Of a DNA stretch of 64,000 nt, positions 21,846 to 31,288 are shown piece after piece. The DNA comes from Saccopteryx bilineata (taxonomy: Eukaryota > Chordata > Mammalia > Chiroptera > Emballonuridae). Below the pieces are notes generated by a model. That model worked only from the letters and a program-made list of their open reading frames with translations. It was not told where the DNA came from and did not search any database. The stretch spans positions 206,186,347 through 206,250,346 of the forward strand of contig NC_089495.1 of NCBI RefSeq assembly GCF_036850765.1, written 5' to 3'. Made by a program: the position numbers and the translations under genes. Position 1 is the first letter of the stretch. The number at the start of each line of letters is the position of its first letter.

Positions 21846-22402
21846 GCATGAAACACACAAGCCTGCTTTCGTTACATCTCTCCTTTTTTCCGGAGGGGGT
21901 GGGGCAGTGGCGTGCACCCTGGAGGAAGCCAAGAGGCAGAGAGGTCTGTTTCCAAGGTCAAGGGCATTAAGACAGCTGTGTGCTGGTTCAGCCCTGCCGT
22001 GCAGCCGCTGGGGCCCGGAGCCCTGGTGGGGGTCAAAGGATCTGGAAGCATCTGCCCTGGTGGCCCAGGGTGTCAGACCCTGTGAGTACACTGCGTTCCT
22101 CCCGCCGGCCCAAGGAGGGAGTTCTCACCCATTCCGCAGCGCAGAGGCGGTCCGCGGCCAGTGAGCAGGGGCTCTCAGAAGCCAGCGCCCCTGTCCCCGA
22201 GTCCCACACGGGCCTCTCCCTCGCGCCCTCCCTCCACCGACTGGCAGGCCGCGTGTGACTCTGGCAGAGCTAAACCACCTCTCTCCGTGGCAACGTGTCA
22301 AAGAGGCCTTGGTCTGATGACCACTTGAAACGAAACCAGCCCGGGACACGTCGGGGGGCTGGACCCCGGCAACGTTCAGTTACTTTTGAGGACGGAATTT
22401 TT

Positions 22403-22877
22403 TTTTATTTAAAACCAAAGCTTTATTCAAAAGACAGCGCGGTATTACAACTATGTACAGTTCTGTGACAAAAGATGGAGTGATGGAGCAAGACACGCTT
22501 CTCACGAAGGAAGGAGTCTTGTTCTCTCAGTATGTGCGACTGTTTCCTCTGCTAGAGTCAACATCTGCAGAGGGACCCGACCGCGACTTCAAGAAGTGTC
22601 CTTGCCGGCCTGCCTGCGTCCTCAGCGTTTAAATCGGCACCGAGCTGGGCTGCTCATGGGCCCGGCCCCTGCCTCAGTCCAGGCCAGAGTCTGAGGCTCC
22701 GAGGAGGCCTGAGCTCTAAGTAGCAGACGATGTGATCGGATGTCACCCCACCTGGGACACAGGCCCTCAGTCAAGACATTCCCTGCTCCCGGGAGGCAGG
22801 CCTCTGAAACTTGTCATCCTGGAGGACTGTCCTTTTCCCGCAGGAGGGAGGGAGGGCTGAGATGCCCTCCTGTGACC
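22403..22877 (-). other. SDCBP2: SDCBP2 3' UTR with poly(A) signal
   Basis: Non-coding tail of about 0.47 kb after the SDCBP2 stop. AATAAA on the minus strand (TTTATT at 22422-22427 on the plus strand) is followed by a T/A-rich stretch near 22400. It faces the SNPH 3' end, so the two genes are convergent with about 540 bp between the inferred cleavage sites. Confidence 0.8.
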
Positions 22878-22932
22878 TCAGACGTCTGGGATGGAGTGGT
22901 CCATGGTGTGGTGGAGCAGAGTCGGGGACAAC
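22878..22932 (-). CDS. SDCBP2: SDCBP2 last coding exon
   Basis: The acceptor CTGTCCCTAG ends just above 22932 and the stop TGA is at 22880-22878. It completes a split Lys codon and encodes [17 protein letters not shown], nearly the same as the human C-terminus I recall ([17 protein letters not shown]). The frame and the match make this the true 3' end, 2.06 kb beyond exon 7. Confidence 0.94.
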
Positions 22933-25900
22933 CTAGGGACAGCGATGACAGTGGCCAAAGCTGGCAGTGCCTGCCCTCCTCCCTCGCAGCCCATGCCTCC
23001 CACGGGAGCCTTCGCTTTTATGTGGAAGACTTTGATGTCACCAGAAGCCACCAGACACCCTGAAGCGGGGGGAGGACCTGAAGCCGGGCTGCGCACTGTG
23101 TGGGCCTTGAGGGAAGCCGGGGCAGCAGAGGAGGGGGGGTTAGGGGGAGAAAGGAGGGGACCAGCCGGGGCAGCAGAGGAGGGGGGGTTAGGGGGAGAAA
23201 GGAGGGGACCAGCCGGGGCAGCGGAGAATGGGGGGTTAGGGGGAAAAAGGAGGGGACCAGCCGGGGCAGCGGAGAATGGGGGGTTAGGGGGAGAAAGGAG
23301 GGGACCAGCCGGGGCAGCGGAGAAGGGGGGGTTAGGGGGAGAAAGGAGGGGACCAGCCGGGGCAGTGGATAATGGGGGGTTAGGGGGAGAAAGGAGGGGA
23401 CCAGCCGGGGCAGTGGATAATGGGGGGTTAGGGGGAGAAAGGAGGGGACCAGCCGGGGCAGTGGAGAAGGGGGGGTTAGGGGGAGAAAGGAGGGGACCAG
23501 CCGGGGCAGTGGAGAAGGGGGGGTTAGGGGGAGAAAGGAGGGGACCAGCCGGGGCAGCGGAGAAGGGGGGGTTAGGGGGAGAAAGGAGGGGACCAGCCGG
23601 GGCAGTGGATAATGGGGGGTTAGGGGGAGAAAGGAGGGGACCAGCCGGGGCAGTGGATAATGGGGGGTTAGGGGGAGAAAGGAGGGGACCAGCCGGGGCA
23701 GTGGAGAAGGGGGGGTTAGGGGGAGAAAGGAGGGGACCAGCCGGGGCAGTGGAGAATGGGGGGTTAGGGGGAGAAAGGAGAGGACCAGCCGGGGCAGCGG
23801 AGAAGGGGGGGTTAGGGGGAGAAAGGAGGGGACCAGCCGGGGCAGCGGAGAAGGGGGGGTTAGGGGGAGAAAGGAGGGGACCAGCCGGGGCAGCGGAGAA
23901 GGGGGGGTTAGGGGGAGAAAGGAGGGGACCAGCCGGGGCAGTGGATAATGGGGGGTTAGGGGGAGAAAGGAGAGGACCAGCCGGGGCAGCGGAGAAGGGG
24001 GGGTTAGGGGGAGAAAGGAGGGGACCAGCCGGGGCAGCGGAGAAGGGGGGGTTAGGGGGAGAAAGGAGGGGACCAGCCGGGGCAGCGGAGAAGGGGGGGT
24101 TAGGGGGAGAAAGGAGGGGACCAGCCGGGGCAGCGGAGAATGGGGGGTTAGGGGGAGAAAGGAGGGGACCAGCCGGGGCAGCGGAGAATGGGGGGTTAGG
24201 GGGAGAAAGGAGGGGACCAGCCGGGGCAGCGGAGAAGGGGGGGTTAGGGGGAGAAAGGAGGGGACCAGCCGGGGCAGCGGAGAAGGGGGGGTTAGGGGGA
24301 GAAAGGAGGGGACCAGCCGGGGCAGTGGATAATGGGGGGTTAGGGGGAGAAAGGAGGGGACCAGCCGGGGCAGCGGAGAATGGGGGGTTAGGGGGAGAAA
24401 GGAGGGGACCAGCCGGGGCAGCGGAGAATGGGGGGTTAGGGGGAGAAAGGAGGGGACCAGCCGGGGCAGCGGAGAATGGGGGGTTAGGGGGAGAAAGGAG
24501 GGGACCAGCCGGGGCAGCGGAGAAGGGGGGGTTAGGGGGAGAAAGGAGGGGACCAGCCGGGGCAGCGGAGAAGGGGGGGTTAGGGGGAGAAAGGAGAGGA
24601 CCAGCCGGGGCAGCGGAGAAGGGGGGGTTAGGGGGAGAAAGGAGGGGACCAGCCGGGGCAGCGGAGAAGGGGGGGTTAGGGGGAGAAAGGAGGGGACCAG
24701 CCGGGGCAGCGGAGAAGGGGGGGTTAGGGGGAGAAAGGAGGGGACCAGCCGGGGCAGCGGAGAAGGGGGGGTTAGGGGGAGAAAGGAGAGGACCAGCCGG
24801 GGCAGCGGAGAAGGGGGGGTTAGGGGGAGAAAGGAGGGGACCAGCCGGGGCAGTGGAGAATGGGGGGTTAGGGGGAGAAAGGAGGTGACCAGCCGGGGCA
24901 GCGGAGAAGGGGGGGTTAGGGGGAGAAAGGAGGGGACCAGCCGGGGCAGCGGAGAAGGGGGGGGTTGGGGGAGAAAGGAGGGGACCAGCCTTACTTTTTG
25001 ACCATGTGCTCGTAGATGACGGTTGGGATGACCGTCAGGGTGACAACATTCCCGGCCGTGGCCAGGATCTCCGTGACCTCTTTGTCCTAGAGGGGAGACG
25101 AGTGAGCGGTCACCCCAGGGGCCAGAGCCAGCTCTGCAGGCTGCTCTGGGGGGCGGTCAGTGTGGCCCCTGCTGGAGGACGCCGTGGACCCCTGACTGCA
25201 GGGTGGGGCTGCCCCTCAGGCAGGGGACAGTCCCCTGCAGACACCCAGATGAGGCCTTGTTCGAGTGCAAATGCACCCCCCCCCCCCCCAGAATGCCCTG
25301 GGTAAATGATGCCTGCCACTCCCCACCGTCACCTCGAGGACCAGGCACGTGGGCCTGACACATAACAGAGCTTTACAAACGTTACTGCTCTCCTCCCCTG
25401 CCCCCCGCAGGGGCCCCGGGAATCTCGCCAAGCCACATCTTCTACCCCAGCTCCCCAGCCCCAATCACCCCAGTCACACTCGGGGTCTGGCCCCAAAACA
25501 GGGAGGCACAAACCACGTGGCGGGGGACATGAGGGGCACCCGCCACCCGCTGGGCCCCAGCTGGCCGGCCAGCCTGAGCTAAGCCCTCATGGGAGCTTCT
25601 TAGCATCTTGTTCACCAGTAAAAAGAGAAAGGTCTGCAGCAGCCGTCAGGGCCCTGCCGAGCACGAGAAACGGAGGCCCCCAGGCAGAATGTGCCTAGCG
25701 GGTCGAGAGCTGAACCCACGGCCGCCGTTGAGCCTCCGGCCCTCGCGCCAAGGCCAGGGACCTTGTCCTGACTCGCATCTCGAACTCGGCTGTGATTCCT
25801 TAGTTGTTCCAGGGTAAATGGGAGAAGGCGTGCCTGACAGGACTAGTGGCTGCCGCAGAGCGGAAGTAGATCAACTTTGAACAGATACAAGGAGTAGCTG

Positions 25901-28900
25901 TCCCGGGCCACTCGGGAAAGGGACAGGCCGGGTGCTCGGGGCCTCAGCACACTGTGGTTTGGCAGGGTAACCGGGGAGTCCGTCACCGAGCCTTGTGCCA
26001 TCAGAGAGGAGAGGACCGGCAGCCCGTGTCGAATGACTGTCCCCTGGCAGCTGGGATCAATGAGCTATCACACTCCGAAAGGGTGAATTCACTAGCATCT
26101 ACCGCACAAAGTAGGGAGGTGTTCGCACACACAGCCAGGAGCCGCCGGGCTCCTGTGTCCTCTCACCGGTCACCACACCCCTCTCTCTGTCACACCTTTG
26201 GCCTATGGGTTAGCGTCCACAGCTGATACTGATTGAGCACTTACTATGTGCCCGAAGTTCTATGTACTTAACCATCTTATTGAATCCTCGCAGCAACCTT
26301 AGGATGAAGAACCGGAGGCTCGTAGGGGGACCGCAGCCCGCCCACACACGTGGACCGCCCCCCACCCCTGCGGCAGTCTCCCCGCCCCTGAAGTTCCGGG
26401 GCGGGGCCCCGCCGGCCGGCCGAGGGCCCTACCTTCAGCCCGATGACGTTCTGCCCGTTCACTTCGCACACGTAGTGGTTGGTGAGGAGCCCGTTGCGGG
26501 CTGCGGAGCTCCCCTTGACTACGGAGACCACCTTCCCCTTCTTGATGACGAAACCAACGTGGCCGCTGCTGTCCTTGTGCATGGTGACAGTCCTCTGGAA
26601 CGGCCTGCCGGGAAGGGACAGTGAACAGGACCCTGGGACGCGGCCCGAGGCGAACAGAGAGAGAGAGAGAGGCCCGTGCGACGGGCCGGCGACTCACCTG
26701 TCCCGGACGACCATGACGATCTTCTCGGCCGACGCCCTCTTCACCGCCCGGTGGGCCTTGTCGGTGCTCCACCCGGCGCAGTCGCGCCCGTCGATCTGCA
26801 GGATCTGGTCCCCGAACCGCAGCCCCACCAGGGACGCGGGGGTGTTGGCCTGGACCAGCTGCACAAAGAGCCCCTAGGAGAGGCAGGGCCCCGGTCAGCT
26901 GCCCTCACCCGGAGCCCGGGGCCCTCCTTCCTGGCCCTCCGGGGGGCCTCCGTGATACAGACACTCCAGCTCTGCGGGCAGGCACACTGGTCACCCCGTT
27001 TTCCCAGGGAGGAAACTCCCCAGGCCACGCAGCTAGGGAGCAGCCCAAGCAGAATTTCAACTCTGGCTAGAGGCTGTACCCTCCACCACTGGGCTGCACG
27101 GCCTCTGACAAAGGCCCTACAGACAGCCACTGGGCAGCCAGAGGTCCCTGTGCACTGGGAGACAAGGGCGAGGGAGGCTCTGAGCGGCAGGAGCCCCTGA
27201 GAGGCAAGTGGGAGGTCCCCCCTGCAATCCAGCGCCAGCCCTTGGGTCTTGGGAGAGGGGGTTGAGGGGAGGCCCCTGGGCTTGGGGACCCAGGTGAGCC
27301 CTGCACCCAGCATGATCCGCGCCTTCCTCACTGTGGACGACCCCCACCTCCACCCAGCGCTGCCCTCCGGCTGGCTCCTGGGCTGTGTGTGTGTTCAGCC
27401 AAAGCCCCTAGGGCGCCAAGATGCCAGGAGCTGCTTAGGGGGCGCTGTCCAGCACGTGCACCCCCCTCTGCCAGCCCCTGCCCCCAGCCCCACCTTGTCG
27501 ATGGCCCGCAGCCGTAGCCCCGTCTTGCCACGTTCGTCCTTGCACAGATGGATCTCACGCACCCCGGGCTTGATCTCCGCACGCCGTGCACCCAGGCTGT
27601 TCCCGGACACCGGCGCCACCACCTGGCCCGGCAAGGGGCCCGAGGCCACCGTCTGCAGACACGGGAGGAGAGGGTCAGCGGGCCCCCGCGGCCTCAGAAG
27701 GACGCAGAAAGGAGCATGGAATCGTCCCTGGGGGGCATATACTATCCCACCCGCGGATCACACACACTTCTCTGCCTGGAGCCGAGAAAGGGACATGACC
27801 CCGTGAAGCCACTAGAGGGCGCCAAAGTCCACGCCCTTGAAAAACAGCCAGGAAATTGGGGGAAGAGGAAGGTTAGAGACAGAAAAGAGGCCCTCGTTCT
27901 CCAAGGCTAATAATTAATAACAGGAAAAGACTCCTTTAAAAGTCATGTAAATATAAAAGAAATATTTCACAGCAATCATGAGCAATGGAGAAAGGGGAGC
28001 TCGATTTGATTTTTGTCTGGGAAAAAAAAATTAAGCTGGAAGTGTACAAATGAATGAATCCAGAACAAGTCAAGACATCCAAGCATGCCACTGCTATTAA
28101 ATAGAGTATTGGAAGCACTAGCCAGAGCAATAAGGCAAGAAAAAGAAATAAAAAGGCATACGGGTTGAGAAAAGAAGAAATAAAAGCGTCTCTACCTGAG
28201 ATGACATTATGGCCTCCTAGAAAATTCTAAGGAATCTACGAACAAACTCTGAGAATAAGCGAGTTCAGCAAGGTCACAGGATACAGGATCAGCAGCATAC
28301 AGAGATCCCATGTACTTCAATATGCTAACAACCAACACGTGGAAACCTGAATTAAAAATACAGTCCCATGAGGATCACTCAAAAACAAATGCTTATCAAT
28401 TGTAAATCTAACAGAAACACGCTTAGGAACTGTATGCCGAGCATCACAAAACACGGGTCAAAGATATCAAAGAAGATCTAAGTAAATGGAGCGCTGTTCT
28501 GTTAGTCATGGATTGGAAGAACATAGTCAAGCTGACAAGTGTCCCCAAATTGATAATACAGGTTTAATGTTATTTGTGTCAAAATCCCTGGATGATGTTT
28601 TCTAGATTTAGGCAAGGTGAATCTGAACTTTATATGAAAAGGCAAAGGAACCAGAATAGCTAAAACTATCCCGAAAAGAGGAAAAAAGAGGGAGGACACA
28701 ACTCAACCAAGTTTCAAGATCTGTTCTACAGCTACAGTGATCCAGACGGGTGTGGAACGGGCGGAGGGACGGGCCCACAATGGAACAGAACAGAGAATCC
28801 AGAAAGCGCCTCCGATGTGGGGGCCAATTGTGTTTTCACAGCGATGCCAGAGAACTTTAGGGGAGAGAGAAGATTCTTTCCTGCAGATGGTGCAGGAGCC

Positions 28901-31269
28901 ACTCGGACACCCACAGGCAAAAATATGAACCTTGGTTTAACACCTCACACAAAAATGAACTCAAATGACATCATCCCTTTGAATGTAGAACATAAAAATG
29001 ATCATGGTTTTAGAAGAAAATGAAAGGGGAAAAAATATCTTCAGGACCTAGGGCTTAGTGAACACCTCTTAGGAGAGCCAAAGCATGGCCCAGAAAAGAA
29101 AAGAAAAAATATCCACAAATTGAACCGCATCAAAATGAATAAACGTTTTGCTCTGCAAGAGACCGTTTGGATTGGGCGGAAAGAGAGGCTGCCGCTGGGA
29201 GAAAATATTCACAAACCGTGCGTCGCAGGAAGGACTCTAGAACAGAGGGCTCTCGGCACTCGACTTTAAAAAGCAAACAGTCCATGCCTGACCAGGCGAT
29301 GGCGCAGTGGATAGAGCGTCGGACTAGGATGCCGAGGACCCAGGTTCGAGACCCCAAGGTTGCCAGCTTGAGCACGGGCTCATCTGGCTTGAGCAAAAAA
29401 AAAAAAAAAAAAAAGCTCACCAACTTGGACCCAAGGTCGCTGACTTGAGCAAGAGGTTACTCGGTCTGCTGAAGGCCCATGGTCAAGGCACGTATGAGAA
29501 AGCAATCAATGAACAACTAAGGTGTTGCAATAAAAAACTGATTGATGCTTCTCATCTCTTTCCATTCTTGTCTGTCTGTCCCTACCTATCCCTCTCTCTG
29601 ACTCTCTGTCCCTGTAAAAAAAAAAAAAAGCACAGTCCATTTGGAAAATGAGCAAAAAGGTAGGAGAAGCGTTTTACTGAACAGAATTCCGTACGGCTCA
29701 GCACGGAGGGCGCCACCAGGAAACGGCCACAGGAAGGCTTAAACGCCAGGACCAAAGCCTGGGGAGAGGTTGGAGCTTCTGCCTGCATCAGACAAGAGGC
29801 GGTAACTTACACCGGCACCGTCTGGGAGCTGGAGCAGGTTCTGCTGGACTTCTTGGCTGGAGAGGGAAAGGCCCATATAATTTTCCAGTTCTTCCAGGTT
29901 TGGGTACAAAACTGATGGGAAGGGGAGGAGGAAGAAGAAAGGTGTTACTCAAGGGCAGAGCTTGGCCTCACCTGTCTGGCCCCCACGGGCCCCCTCACGT
30001 CTAAGAAACAGGGCCTGGGAGTGCGGCTTATCGGCGAGGACGCTGTGTGCCCGGGGAATGCGGGCGCTGTGGGAGTGGGAGCAGGGACACTCGCCGGTGG
30101 TGTGTCCCTCTCCTCCGAAGCTCTGAGGGCCAGGGGTTTGCCCTCCCCCAGGAGCAGCCTGGGACACTGTAGTCCCTCGTGGGACACCGTAGTCCCTCGT
30201 GGACCACTTTGGTGTTGAGCTCAGTGGACTTCCCTTGGCACTGGCCAGACTTCCAACCCAAGTACAGGCCGGCACAGAGACCGGGGGCCCGCTGTTAAGA
30301 AGCGCACAGCCGGTGGGAGGCGGGCACCAGGCCCGAAGGCAGCTCGGGGGGGCAGTGTGCCCGGTGAGGAGGAACAGAGTTGGGCCTGAGTTCAAGTTTG
30401 CTGCCACAAAGCCTGAATCAAGACTGCCAATGGCCACCAGGAACACCTGGTCCCCTCAGGCAGCAGCACAGACGGGGATGGCCCCAAGTCAGGGGAGGGG
30501 GTTGCCCTCGCCTGAGCTGCAGTGCTCCCCACGCCCCCCTGGAAGCATCAGCAGGCTCGGGACCGGCTCTCAGAAACAGCTAGAAGAGGTCACTCTCGGC
30601 CAGGGGCACCCCGCCCCGCTCACCCACCTGAAGGCTGGGGGACAGCTGGTGACGGTGCGGGCAGGGTGGGCATCTTGGGTGTGGCTCTGGTCTGGGCCTG
30701 GGGAAAGGTGGAGGGGGTGCTGGTCAGCTGTGTCTGGGACCCCCACCCCGGGACCCTTGGGACCTGGGAGTCAGGGCATTACATATGCTGGGGGGGAAGG
30801 TTCATGGTCGTTCTCTGCGAGCCACACACTGTCGTGACCCATTTCCTCCCCGAGGCAGCCCCCACTCAGAGGCCCAGCTCCCAGACAAGCCCTCTGTCGG
30901 GAAGTCCCAGATTCTCAAAACCCACTGGGCCCGTCAATGGGGTGGAAGAGGCGAGGGGCTCACGGGGGCCGAGCAGGCCCAGTGCCCGCCCTGCAGCGTG
31001 GGGTGGACACAGTGGGCCCCAGAGAGGCCTGTCCACAGCTGGCCTTTTCCGTTCCTGCCGTAACCCCACCGCCTTGGCCTCTGGGCACCTGCCCTGCCCG
31101 TACGCCCGGGGCCCTCGCCACCCGCCATTTTCCGATACAAGCCTCCCTTGGTCACCCCGGGGTGACCCTGGAGGCTCTATCGGAGGTCGAGGCTAACAAG
31201 GGCCTGGCGGCTCACCTGAATGGCGTGGTCCACCTTCAGGTCCTCCAGAGACGGATACAGGGCGGACAT
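22878..31269 (-). CDS. SDCBP2: Syntenin-2 gene, eight coding exons (gene-level entry)
   Basis: Syntenin-2 is a tandem-PDZ adaptor that binds PIP2 and the C-termini of syndecans and tetraspanins at membranes. On the minus strand the exons 31269-31216, 30697-30628, 29911-29811, 27652-27494, 26873-26698, 26604-26433, 25086-24995 and 22932-22878 sum to 879 nt, or 292 codons plus stop, the same as human. All introns have GT/AG borders and phases agree. Features: two LYPxL-type motifs (LYPSL at residues 4-8 and LYPNL at 43-47, the ALIX-binding type in syntenin-1), PDZ1 about residues 105-187 with the GLRF loop region, PDZ2 about 190-270, and a C-terminal DHSIPDV tail. The 5' non-coding exon was not located with confidence. 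Confidence 0.97.
23110..24990 (-). repeat. 39-copy 48-bp G-rich minisatellite filling the last SDCBP2 intron
   Basis: The unit is 48 bp; on the plus strand each contains GGGGTTAGGGGGAGAAAGGA, then GGGGACCAGCCGGGGCAG and a variable CGGAGAA/TGGATAA/TGGAGAA segment. There are about 39 copies, and TTAGGG is present in all but the last (TTGGGG). A 240-bp five-unit higher-order block is repeated (23341-23580 and 23581-23820 nearly identical). It occupies about 1.88 kb of the 2.06-kb intron and starts within about 7 nt of the 5' splice site. A long open plus frame here is an artefact of 48 being divisible by 3. Confidence 0.98.
24995..25086 (-). CDS. SDCBP2: SDCBP2 coding exon 7 (end of PDZ2)
   Basis: Acceptor CCCTCTAG; the donor AAAAA|GTAAGG begins at 24994. 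It encodes [20 protein letters not shown] and then [10 protein letters not shown]. The donor is immediately followed by the large minisatellite: the first repeat-type sequence begins about 5-7 nt into the intron. A stop-like TAA in the donor would give a slightly shorter protein ending at the Lys pair if the intron were retained. Confidence 0.95.
25087..26432. other. SDCBP2 intron
   Basis: Unique intron sequence plus a C-run at 25276-25290 and a MIR. No additional exon seen. Confidence 0.6.
26226..26325 (+). repeat. MIR fragment in SDCBP2 intron
   Basis: TGAGCACTTACTATGTGCCC, CTTATTGAATCCTCGCAGCA and GATGAAGAACCGGAGGC. Confidence 0.7.
26433..26604 (-). CDS. SDCBP2: SDCBP2 coding exon 6 (PDZ1-PDZ2 junction, PDZ2)
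   Basis: Acceptor CCCGGCAG and donor CTGAAG|GTAGGG, 172 nt. It encodes [20 protein letters not shown], then [30 protein letters not shown] and QNVIGLK. This is classic syntenin PDZ2 sequence. Confidence 0.96.
26698..26873 (-). CDS. SDCBP2: SDCBP2 coding exon 5 (PDZ1)
   Basis: Acceptor CTCCTAG and donor GACAG|GTGAGT, 176 nt. It encodes [20 protein letters not shown], then [15 protein letters not shown] and the alpha-B helix [14 protein letters not shown] of PDZ1. Confidence 0.96.
27494..27652 (-). CDS. SDCBP2: SDCBP2 coding exon 4 (start of PDZ1)
   Basis: Acceptor GTCTGCAG and donor GACAAG|GTGGGG, phase 0 at both ends, 53 codons. It encodes [19 protein letters not shown] and then [18 protein letters not shown], the beta-A/beta-B entry of PDZ1. 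Confidence 0.95.
27809..27824 (+). promoter_or_regulatory. CTCF-like site in SDCBP2 intron
   Basis: CCACTAGAGGGCGCCA is a full match to the CTCF core pattern, outside any SINE, about 155 bp upstream (in gene direction) of SDCBP2 coding exon 4. Confidence 0.65.
27905..29275 (+). mobile_element. Degenerate L1 ORF2 3' part in SDCBP2 intron
   Basis: Matches the familiar L1 reverse-transcriptase C-terminal DNA pattern: TATTGGAAGCACTAGCCAGAG, AAGGCATACGGGTTGAGAAA, GGTCACAGGATACAGGATCA, TGGAACAGAACAGAGAATCC, and TCACAAACCGTGCGTC near the end. Many stops and indels, so it is inactive. Sense to the plus strand and antisense to SDCBP2. Confidence 0.88.
29286..29630 (+). mobile_element. tRNA-derived SINE (GCCTGACCAGGCGATGGCGC type)
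   Basis: Flanked by ACAGTCCAT on both sides (29277-29285 and 29632-29640). Head GATGGCGCAGTGGATAGAGC, B-box-like AGGTTCGAGACCC, body with TTGAGCAA repeats and CAATCAATGAACAACTAAGG, and an A-tail. Confidence 0.95.
29811..29911 (-). CDS. SDCBP2: SDCBP2 coding exon 3
   Basis: Acceptor CCCATCAG and donor GGT|GTAAGT. It encodes the second LYP motif followed by [17 protein letters not shown], a hallmark of the syntenin N-terminal region. 101 nt. Confidence 0.94.
30628..30697 (-). CDS. SDCBP2: SDCBP2 coding exon 2
   Basis: Acceptor TTCCCCAG and donor TTCAG|GTGGGT. It encodes [23 protein letters not shown] sequence, a Pro-rich linker that diverges from human but keeps the AQ-R-A-PKMP pattern. 70 nt, leaving one base of a split Val codon. 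Confidence 0.92.
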
Positions 31270-31288
31270 GGCTGCGCCTCGGGACACC
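31216..31288 (-). CDS. SDCBP2: SDCBP2 exon with start codon
   Basis: ATG at 31269-31267 begins [18 protein letters not shown]; the coding part is 31269-31216. The acceptor CCCTGCAG lies just above 31288, leaving 19 nt of 5' UTR in this exon, so an upstream non-coding exon must exist. The donor is TTCAG|GTGAGC. The same acceptor could receive a read-through transcript from FKBP1A, a fusion known at the human locus. Confidence 0.94.

Larger units (their letters stand above)
18489..21862 (+). other. SNPH: SNPH 3' untranslated region
   Basis: Long non-coding tail after the stop codon. It has two usable poly(A) signals: AATAAA at 20618-20623 and ATTAAA at 21840-21845, the latter followed by a GT/T-rich stretch. 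The human SNPH mRNA has, as I recall, a 3' UTR of roughly 3.3 kb, which fits the distal site. The first 600 nt contain the CRE-bearing tandem array. Apart from that array no recognisable repeats interrupt it. The exact cleavage point is inferred. Confidence 0.7.

Noticed and set aside
22891..24888. 665-codon open frame rich in Gly/Glu/Arg repeats
   Set aside because: It is the 48-bp minisatellite read in frame (48 is divisible by 3). It lies antisense in an SDCBP2 intron and has no independent gene signals.
23110..24990. Interstitial telomere
   Set aside because: TTAGGG occurs once per 48-bp unit, not as a head-to-tail hexamer array; it is a minisatellite containing the word.
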